This document shows, in pieces, positions 1-5,663 of a stretch of 12,493 bases of DNA. Made by a program: the position numbers and the translations under genes. Source of the DNA: Flammeovirgaceae bacterium (GTDB lineage: Bacteria; Bacteroidota; Bacteroidia; Cytophagales; Cyclobacteriaceae); the NCBI GenBank assembly GCA_022616575.1, contig JAKEEN010000062.1, forward strand, positions 1 to 12,493, in the 5' to 3' direction. The notes under the pieces are model-generated. The model was not told the origin of the DNA. It searched no databases and saw nothing but the letters and a program-made list of their open reading frames with translations. Numbering within the stretch: the stretch's first letter is position 1; every line of letters begins with the position of its first letter.

Positions 1-53
1 GGTATTGTGTCAAACAACTTGATTTTGTATTTTAGGGCTTTAAATCTTGCTAT

Positions 54-158
54 ATGTCAAAAGGAATGGACCGTAAGAAGGAAGAAAAGAAAAAACCAGC
101 AAAGACCCTGAAAGAAAAGCGCGCTGAAAAGCGGGCAAAGAAAGAGAACAAAGGGTAA
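54..158 (+). CDS. Small lysine-rich basic protein, 34 aa, function unknown
   Basis: An ATG-to-TAA frame of 34 codons encodes an extremely basic peptide with 13 Lys and 3 Arg plus 5 Glu. It has no hydrophobic stretch and therefore no membrane segment or signal peptide. The core reads KTLKEKRAEKRAKK, a helix-prone charged repeat. The strong compositional bias, a proper start and stop, and a terminator-like hairpin 26 bases after the stop suggest a real short gene rather than chance. I recall similar short Lys-rich ORFs in Bacteroidota genomes, but I cannot confirm homology here. A nucleic-acid or ribosome-binding role would fit the charge and is only inference. There is no obvious Shine-Dalgarno sequence, as is usual in this phylum. 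Confidence 0.5.
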   Translation: MSKGMDRKKEEKKKPAKTLKEKRAEKRAKKENKG

Positions 159-184
159 TATTTCTGACTTTTCTATCCTTTAGC

Positions 185-246
185 AGCGTCATGGCTGAAC
201 TCTCGATGTCAAATCGAGTGTTCAGGTTGTGACGCTTTTATTTTAT
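185..246 (+). terminator. Nested hairpin with T-tract directly before msrB
   Basis: AGCGTCA (185-191) pairs with TGACGCT (230-236). CTGAAC (195-200) pairs with GTTCAG (220-225), and CTCGA (202-206) with TCGAG (214-218), around a 7-base loop. A T-rich run, TTTTATTTT, follows from 236. This is the form of a rho-independent terminator for the small upstream gene. It ends only 4 bases before the msrB ATG, so it may instead be, or also be, a leader control element of msrB. The inner 31-bp inverted repeat (195-225) could also be a protein-binding site in DNA. Confidence 0.7.
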
Positions 247-250
247 AACT

Positions 251-691
251 ATGAAATGGTTTGATGTACTTCAATATGCCAACAAAGGAAATCTGGCTCC
301 TCCTAAACGAGTCGAGAAAAGTGATGAAGAGTGGAAAAAGATTTTAAGCCCCGAAGAATTTCAAATTACCCGTAAGAAAGGCACAGAACGTGCCTGGACA
401 GGAGAGTACTGTGAAGCCCATGAGCCAGGTCTTTATGCTTGTCGGTGTTGCGGAACTGTTCTTTTCGACTCCTGGACTAAATTTGAGTCGGGTACTGGCT
501 GGCCTAGTTTTACTGGATCAGTAGAGCCCAACGTAATTAAATATACCAAAGATTCTAGTTATGGAATGACCCGCATCGAAGTGGAATGCAGTATCTGCGA
601 TTGTCATTTGGGCCATGTATTTCCTGATGGCCCACAACCAACAGGCTTACGTTTTTGCATCAATTCAGCTTCAATCAGACTGGTTATTTAG
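251..691 (+). CDS. msrB: Peptide-methionine (R)-S-oxide reductase MsrB
   Basis: A cytoplasmic repair enzyme of 146 aa that reduces the R-epimer of methionine sulfoxide in proteins, normally using thioredoxin. Two CxxC pairs (C64/C67 and C113/C116) form the structural zinc site. The motifs GWPSF (83-87) and LGHVFPDGP (120-128) are present, and RFCIN carries the catalytic cysteine C136. The N-terminal MKW...VEKSDEEW region matches the usual start of the Bacteroidota subfamily, which supports the ATG at 251. The usual recycling cysteine just before GWPSF is replaced by threonine (GTGWPSF, T82). C54 or C118 could serve instead, or thioredoxin could reduce the sulfenic acid directly; that is inference. 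The gene has no recognisable promoter of its own downstream of the hairpin that ends 4 bases upstream, so it may depend on read-through. Length is normal for the family and the identification is secure. Confidence 0.95.
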   Translation: MKWFDVLQYANKGNLAPPKRVEKSDEEWKKILSPEEFQITRKKGTERAWTGEYCEAHEPGLYACRCCGTVLFDSWTKFESGTGWPSFTGSVEPNVIKYTKDSSYGMTRIEVECSICDCHLGHVFPDGPQPTGLRFCINSASIRLVI

Positions 692-847
692 AGATTAAGT
701 GTTCGCTGGCGGACTCTTATTGTACGATTATTAATCAGCACTCAATTCTATCAGGCCTTTAACAACTAAATCAGCATGGCATAGGTATTGTAACTATTGG
801 ATGTCAACTTTTTGACCGGTAGTTTCATCCAAACCTAAACACTGCCT

Positions 848-3301
848 ATGCTTAAAAACTATCTTAAAATCGCCCTCCGGTCTTTGTGGCGAAATAAAAC
901 TCACTCAGCTATCAATATTCTCGGTCTAAGCCTTGGCATCGCCTGCTGTCTACTCATTGTGTTGTTTGTTAAAGACGAGTGGACCTTCGATACCTTCCAT
1001 TCAAAGTCTGACCGTATTTACAGGGTTTATGTGAAGGAGGATTACGGTGAAAACCAGACTTTCTTTAATACGGTTACCCCTTTCCCAATGGGCCCGGTTC
1101 TCAAGGAAAACTTTGCAGAAGTCGAAAGTCAGGTGCGGGTTAACTCAATCAGTTCAATTGTCAAAATAAATGAAAATCAGTTCACAGAGACAGTTACCCT
1201 CGCGGGACAAGACTTCTTCCATGTGTTTGATTTTAAAAATGTCAAAGGACAATCCAAGGCGACCCTTCAAGATCAGTCGGGTGTGGTGATAACAAACAGG
1301 TATGCTAAAAAATATTTTGGTGAAACTGACCCGATTAACAAGGTTATTTCTATTCAGATTGGAGAAAATTTTGAAGAGTTTTTTGTTAAGGGTGTGGTTG
1401 AAGATGTTCCGACTAACTCTAGCATTCAGTTTAATGTTTTAATTTCTGATCTTAATTACCCAAAACTTTATAACCAGCAATTGCTTACTTCAGCTTGGTT
1501 TAATGTAATTCCTGAGACGTACGGGTTGTTGCGAGAGGGTGCGGTCAAGGCATCGCTGCAGGACAAGTTCCCTACTTTATTCAAATCTGTTTTAGGCGAA
1601 GAGAGTTTTAAAGAGAGTAATTATTCAGTAGGGCTTCAACCCCTCACGGATATACATTTGAATACAGATTTTCCTGTAGGAAATGCTCCGGTAAGCAATC
1701 CGAAATACGCTTATATTTTGGCGGCCATTGCCCTGCTGATTCTTTTTGTTGCCTGTATCAACTTTGTAACCCTTTCGATTGGCCGCTCGCTTAAACGGGC
1801 CAAAGAAGTGGGCATTCGAAAAGTAGTAGGGGCTGTGCGCAGGCAATTGATTTTTCAATTTGTTGGTGAAGCAATGATCATAACCATCATTTCCTTACAG
1901 GCAGGCCTGGCACTTGCGCTGGCCAATCTTCCTTTGTTTAATGACTTATCCGGAAAGCAATTAATTTTTCCCACGGATAGTTTCATGATCGCTGTGTTGG
2001 CGGGCCTTATTGTGATTATCGGACTGATAGCAGGAAGTTATCCGGCATTTGTACTGTCCGCTTTTAAACCCATATCAATTTTAAAAGGAGCCATCCAGTC
2101 AGGCAGCGGTAAACAATCGGTGCGTAAAATATTGGTTGGTATTCAGTTGGTGCTTTCCATATTCTTGATTTCAAGCACCATTATTATGCAAAACCAATTG
2201 TCTTTCCTGCAAAATAAAAACCTTGGGTTTAACAAAGACCAGATGGCGGTTATTCAACTCAATGTACCGCGCGGAGGAAGGATGGCAGAACGGGTTAATC
2301 GGGGATTTGAAATGGCCGAACAATTTAAACCCGAGTTGGCAAGAATTGCCGGGGTGTCGGCCATATGTGCATCCTCTCATGATTTTGGCAATGGCGGTTG
2401 GGTAAATGTCGGATATACAGATGACAAGGGGGTGTACAGGACTTTCAATATCAATACCGTTGATGATGACTATATACCGGTGATGAAAATGGAAATAACG
2501 GCCGGCAGGAATTTTTCGGCCGATATTCCGGCAGATAAGAGACGTTCCATTATCATAAACGAAGCCTTTGCAAAAGAATATGGCTGGGATGATCCGCTGG
2601 GTAAGAAAATTCCAGGAAAGGATTTTGCTGAACATGAGGTTGTTGGCGTGGTGAAAGATTTTCATTATGAATCGTTGTATACTAAAGTACAGCCCGTGGT
2701 TTTTATGCAGGACCCGGCCATTATTTTAAGCGGAATAGAAAATATAAATGTTAACAACACACCGTTGCCGAAACTGATGGTTCGCCTTCGTGCTGGCGAT
2801 ATCGCAAGTACAATGGAAAAGATAAAGCAACAATGGAGTACCCTCACCAAAGGGGAGGAGTTTGCTTTTAGTTTTATGGATCAGGCTATCATGACTCAAT
2901 ATCGAAATGACGCCAATCTGGGTAAGATTGTTCGCATTGCAACTTTGTTAGCGATTTTTATCGGAAGTCTTGGACTGTATGGCCTGGCCTCTTTAGCCAT
3001 GCAAAATCGTGTTAAAGAAATCAGCATTCGAAAGATATTGGGCGCCACAGAAAGATCCTTGCTGATTCTTCTTTCGAAGGAATATGTCTATTTAATTATG
3101 ATCTGCCTGATGATTTCAGTTCCTATGACATGGTACATGATGCAGCAATGGCTTCACTCTTTTGAATATAAAATCAGTATCGGTGTTGATAGTTTTCTAT
3201 TAGCTGGAGGAATTTCCTTGCTCATTGCCTTTTTCACCATCAGCTATCAAACCATCAAAACTGCGTGGACCCAACCGGCTGATACGTTGAAGTATGAATA
3301 A
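848..3301 (+). CDS. Duplicated FtsX/MacB-type ABC transporter permease (no prefix domain)
   Basis: An inner-membrane protein of 817 aa built from two copies of the MacB/FtsX permease unit. In order: TM1 (~21-41), first periplasmic core (~45-280), three TMs (~286-311, 334-360, 378-402), then TM5 (~427-447), second periplasmic core (~455-690) and three TMs (~693-716, 742-763, 780-803). FtsX-domain signatures follow the second TM of each half: RAKEVGIRKVVGA (317-329) and RVKEISIRKILGA (721-733). The second core contains the typical VVGVVKDFHYESL (598-610). The C-terminus ends PADTLKYE. Family members transmit force from cytoplasmic ATPases to the periplasm for export, lipoprotein release or signalling, but no ATPase gene is nearby, so the substrate is unknown. 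Unlike the two permeases downstream it starts directly at the first TM unit. The start is supported by alignment of MLKNYLKIALRSLWRNK with internal residues of its paralogues. It appears to be its own transcription unit. Confidence 0.92.
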   Translation: MLKNYLKIALRSLWRNKTHSAINILGLSLGIACCLLIVLFVKDEWTFDTFHSKSDRIYRVYVKEDYGENQTFFNTVTPFPMGPVLKENFAEVESQVRVNSISSIVKINENQFTETVTLAGQDFFHVFDFKNVKGQSKATLQDQSGVVITNRYAKKYFGETDPINKVISIQIGENFEEFFVKGVVEDVPTNSSIQFNVLISDLNYPKLYNQQLLTSAWFNVIPETYGLLREGAVKASLQDKFPTLFKSVLGEESFKESNYSVGLQPLTDIHLNTDFPVGNAPVSNPKYAYILAAIALLILFVACINFVTLSIGRSLKRAKEVGIRKVVGAVRRQLIFQFVGEAMIITIISLQAGLALALANLPLFNDLSGKQLIFPTDSFMIAVLAGLIVIIGLIAGSYPAFVLSAFKPISILKGAIQSGSGKQSVRKILVGIQLVLSIFLISSTIIMQNQLSFLQNKNLGFNKDQMAVIQLNVPRGGRMAERVNRGFEMAEQFKPELARIAGVSAICASSHDFGNGGWVNVGYTDDKGVYRTFNINTVDDDYIPVMKMEITAGRNFSADIPADKRRSIIINEAFAKEYGWDDPLGKKIPGKDFAEHEVVGVVKDFHYESLYTKVQPVVFMQDPAIILSGIENINVNNTPLPKLMVRLRAGDIASTMEKIKQQWSTLTKGEEFAFSFMDQAIMTQYRNDANLGKIVRIATLLAIFIGSLGLYGLASLAMQNRVKEISIRKILGATERSLLILLSKEYVYLIMICLMISVPMTWYMMQQWLHSFEYKISIGVDSFLLAGGISLLIAFFTISYQTIKTAWTQPADTLKYE

Positions 3302-3306
3302 TAAAG

Positions 3307-3339
3307 AGAAGTCCTTCTCCTGAATGAAGAAGGACTTCT
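3307..3339. terminator. Bidirectional terminator-like hairpin between convergent genes
   Basis: A perfect 12-bp stem (3307-3318 with 3328-3339, core AAGTCCTTCT/AGAAGGACTT) encloses a 9-base loop. It lies between the stop of the upstream permease and the stop of the minus-strand peptidase gene. The minus-strand exit is T-rich (reading TCTTTATTAT) while the plus-strand exit has only a few Ts, so it should work best for the peptidase transcript and may serve both. Confidence 0.75.
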
Positions 3340-3356
3340 TAGCCTAACAGAACTCG

Positions 3357-5147
3357 TTATAGATTCTTCAACCAGGCTTCCCTTAATGCCACTTGTTCCG
3401 GAGTAGCTTGAGCGTTGACTTCAAAGGAGTGAAGTTTCACATCTTCTTTTGACAGGACCTTGCTCTTGATTGTAATTTCCTTGTCGTCCCTTCTAACAGT
3501 TATGTCGTATGCATGATCGATGGGTTGCTGACTTAATTCGCCCACAATCTGTCTTCCATTTTGAAGCGTTATGGGAGTACCATTAATAGAGACTAACTCA
3601 TCGTTTTCGACCAAACCTATTGCCTTCAGTTCATCACGAAGTTTTACCAGTCTGATTTTTCCATCCGGAACATCAAAGCCGATGCCCAGCGTAGGTACAA
3701 CCTTTCCTGTTTTAATCTCAGGTGTGTATTGAATTCCCAACTTAGCATAATACTCTCCAATTGGAAGGGGGTTGGCATTCTTCACATAGTTGTCGAAGAA
3801 ATCTGCAATCTCCGGATAGGTCATTGATGTGAACAGACTGAAGAACTCTTTTTCAGGAAACGCTTTGGAAGGTCCGAATTTTATTGAAAGCTCATTGATT
3901 ACTTCACGCAATCCTCTCTTTCCCTTTGAAAGCTCAAGAAGCCTTATGTCTAAGAGACCGGCAACAACCGCACCACGCATGTAGATATTTCCATACTGTT
4001 TTTGCCCTTCGGGTGTGTATGATGTCAGGCTGAGTTTTGAAAGGCTATAATTCTGGTCGTAGCGTGCATCGGTAATTAACTTTTGACGGACTTCACTCAA
4101 AAATGTTTCCAGATCAATCATTTTATATCTCAACTGCATGGCATCAGAAGCCCATTCTGTTGTTCCCTCGTATAGCCAGAGATGTTCAGAAGGGGTTGGC
4201 GTTACGAAATTAAAACGTTCGATGATCTCACTGTGAATATTGAGTGGGGTAATAACATGGAAAAATTCGTGCGCAGCTGTACTGGTGATGAGTTGCCCGA
4301 GCTGCTCTGTAAAAGGTTCTTCCTGAAAGATATATTCTGAACTATATGAATGTTCCCAGGCACCCCAGGTTTCATCTTCAAAATGAAAAAGGAAGGTGTA
4401 TCGGTCAACAGGGAATTTAACTACAAATGCACCTGCCGCCTTCAGCATTTCTTTCATGGAGTTTAAAAGATCGTCTGATTTAATAAGGTCTGTTTTGGAA
4501 TAGGTATAGATGTCAACAGTGGCGCCATTCAGGTCAGTGGTAGATTTTGTTAATCTTCCAAGAAGAATAGGCGAGTCTACCGCATGATCATAATTGTTGG
4601 CTACATAACTTCCGGATTGATTTTTTGTTAAGGCGGTTCCAACCTGCCATTCTGCAGGGTATTCAAGTTTTATTTCAAGCGGTTCTGCCTGCATGCCCTT
4701 AGGATAGCCGAACACGCAATGCGCATTGAAAAGCACATGATCCTTTTCAATCGATGTCCCGCACATTTTATAGATCATATTTTCCTTCACGGGTGTGTCC
4801 CATGTTTCAACAATTCGATAATTTATCTTCTTTACTTTCGTAGGATCAGATAACTCATACTGATTCTCATCTAATTTTTTTACGCTGACTTCGCGACCTT
4901 TCTTATCAAAGGCTTTAAACTCACGAACGTATCTGCCAATATCCATAGTCTGGTAGGTGCCGGGTGCTGTAGCCGCAAATTGATAAATATTGTTGCTCGC
5001 TGTGAGTCCCGATACATCCAATGTGACCCTGAACAGATCGTCTTTACTGTCATTGAGGTTAACTGTGTATTTCAATTTCGGACTCTGTGCATGTACGGTT
5101 ATGAACAGGATCAATAGAAGGGGAAGTGTGGTAATGATTTTTCTCAT
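3357..5147 (-). CDS. Secreted M61-family metallopeptidase (glycyl aminopeptidase-like) with PDZ domain
   Basis: A zinc exopeptidase-type protein of 596 aa, exported to the periplasm or surface. Residues 1-20 form a signal peptide with a probable cleavage after VHA. An N-terminal beta-rich region (~22-200) precedes the catalytic domain. The zinc motif HEFFH gives ligands H293 and H297 and catalytic E294. The third ligand is probably E327 in LYEGTTEW. A GAWEHSYSS segment (262-270) corresponds to the family's GGxEH substrate-binding motif. A conserved IYMRGAVV stretch (388-395) resembles the family's Tyr-Lys/Arg-Gly motif. A C-terminal PDZ domain (~484-565) includes ENDELVSINGTPI. M61 enzymes such as Sphingomonas glycyl aminopeptidase prefer N-terminal Gly or Ala, but the preference here is unknown. 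The gene is divergent from the padR gene with a 151-bp shared control region and converges on the first permease. All key catalytic residues are present. Confidence 0.9.
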   Translation of the reverse strand: MRKIITTLPLLLILFITVHAQSPKLKYTVNLNDSKDDLFRVTLDVSGLTASNNIYQFAATAPGTYQTMDIGRYVREFKAFDKKGREVSVKKLDENQYELSDPTKVKKINYRIVETWDTPVKENMIYKMCGTSIEKDHVLFNAHCVFGYPKGMQAEPLEIKLEYPAEWQVGTALTKNQSGSYVANNYDHAVDSPILLGRLTKSTTDLNGATVDIYTYSKTDLIKSDDLLNSMKEMLKAAGAFVVKFPVDRYTFLFHFEDETWGAWEHSYSSEYIFQEEPFTEQLGQLITSTAAHEFFHVITPLNIHSEIIERFNFVTPTPSEHLWLYEGTTEWASDAMQLRYKMIDLETFLSEVRQKLITDARYDQNYSLSKLSLTSYTPEGQKQYGNIYMRGAVVAGLLDIRLLELSKGKRGLREVINELSIKFGPSKAFPEKEFFSLFTSMTYPEIADFFDNYVKNANPLPIGEYYAKLGIQYTPEIKTGKVVPTLGIGFDVPDGKIRLVKLRDELKAIGLVENDELVSINGTPITLQNGRQIVGELSQQPIDHAYDITVRRDDKEITIKSKVLSKEDVKLHSFEVNAQATPEQVALREAWLKNL

Positions 5148-5202
5148 ATAGTAATGGTGTTTTGAAGTCGTTAGGACGTGTAAAAATAAAATTAGTTACA
5201 AT

Positions 5203-5216
5203 AATTCGGCCGAATT
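5203..5216. promoter_or_regulatory. 14-bp perfect palindrome in the peptidase/padR divergent region
   Basis: AATTCGGCCGAATT is a perfect 14-bp palindrome in an otherwise AT-rich intergenic region, 56 bp upstream of the peptidase start. It differs in sequence from the inverted repeat next to padR, so it would bind a different protein or be chance. Its GC-rich centre stands out locally. A binding site controlling the peptidase gene is inference. Confidence 0.35.
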
Positions 5217-5256
5217 TTGAAAGGAGAGCGAAGAATCCATTGATATCTATAACAAA

Positions 5257-5286
5257 TGTAAAACATATCCGTATATTTGTTTTACA
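5257..5286. promoter_or_regulatory. Probable PadR operator: 9-bp inverted repeat in the padR promoter
   Basis: TGTAAAACA (5257-5265) and TGTTTTACA (5278-5286) form a perfect inverted repeat with a 12-base spacer, ending 12 bases before the padR start codon. PadR-family dimers bind such AT-rich palindromes and commonly repress their own gene. The right arm overlaps the candidate -7 box at 5272-5279, so binding should block RNA polymerase. The assignment to this PadR protein is inferred from position. Confidence 0.6.
5272..5279 (+). promoter_or_regulatory. Bacteroidota-type -7 promoter box of the padR unit
   Basis: TATATTTG matches all fixed positions of the TAnnTTTG -7 consensus of Bacteroidota sigma-ABfr promoters. 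Transcription would start about 5286, leaving a leader of roughly 13 bases. No clear TTTG is present about 19 bases upstream, so the -33 half is weak. A weak promoter embedded in an operator suits a repressor-controlled unit. Confidence 0.5.
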
Positions 5287-5298
5287 AACTATATACAA

Positions 5299-5631
5299 AT
5301 GAGTAAAGAGTTTCTGGGTGAGTTCGAAGAATTGGTGCTCACTATGGTTGGCATTCTTCAGGAAGATGCTTATGGAAATGCCATTGTTTCTGAAATCAAA
5401 GACCGTGTTGGCCGCGATGTTAATCTAAGTGCCGTGCATGTTACCCTCTACCGATTAGAAGATAAGGGCCTTGTAAAATCTTCCATGGGGGGTGCTACCA
5501 ATGCAAGAGGAGGAAGACGCAAACGCATTTTTCAAATTACCAATGCCGGCATGGCGATGCTGCGCGCGATGAAAGAAGCAAGAATGGATTTGTGGAAACT
5601 GGTTCCTCAATTGAAAATTGTACTTTCTTGA
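5299..5631 (+). CDS. PadR-family winged-helix transcriptional regulator
   Basis: A cytoplasmic DNA-binding repressor of 110 aa. Residues ~8-80 form the PadR winged helix: EELVLTMVGIL (helix 1), YGNAIVSEIKDRVG (25-38, helix 2), and VNLSAVHVTLYRLEDKGLV (41-59, recognition helix and turn). The basic wing GGRRKRIFQIT spans 71-81. The C-terminal helix (~82-105) is short, as in compact PadR proteins that dimerise through it. It is the first gene of a likely operon with two large prefix-domain permeases downstream, starting 32 bases after its stop. An inverted repeat over its own promoter suggests autoregulation. PadR genes next to duplicated orphan permeases are a known arrangement in Acidobacteria (TIGR03433 beside TIGR03434). 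The inducing ligand is unknown. The stop codon TGA overlaps the first unit of a 7-bp tandem repeat. Confidence 0.92.
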   Translation: MSKEFLGEFEELVLTMVGILQEDAYGNAIVSEIKDRVGRDVNLSAVHVTLYRLEDKGLVKSSMGGATNARGGRRKRIFQITNAGMAMLRAMKEARMDLWKLVPQLKIVLS

Positions 5632-5653
5632 TACTAGATGCTAGATACTAGAA
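5630..5653 (+). repeat. Heptamer tandem repeat between padR and the first prefix permease
   Basis: Three consecutive 7-base units, GATACTA, GATGCTA and GATACTA, are followed by a partial GAA. The first unit begins inside the padR stop codon. The array fills most of the 32-base spacer. Degenerate copies of the same heptamer fill the next spacer at 8324-8371. Confidence 0.75.
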
Positions 5654-5663
5654 TAATGAACGA

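Noticed and set aside
1..53. Promoter for the small Lys-rich gene (TATTTTAG at 28-35 with ATTG at 4-7)
   Set aside because: Both boxes deviate from consensus and the upstream sequence is cut by the window edge, so it cannot be judged.
699..718. Possible terminator after msrB
   Set aside because: The best pairing leaves a 2-base loop with bulges and no T-tract, so no convincing intrinsic terminator.
2171..2665. 164-codon minus-strand ORF inside the first permease
   Set aside because: It lies entirely within a well-supported FtsX/MacB gene and shows no recognisable motif; a shadow frame.
5059..5298. 79-codon minus-strand ORF across the peptidase start and the divergent promoter region
   Set aside because: It overlaps the signal-peptide region of the peptidase in another frame and covers the operator; no coding features.
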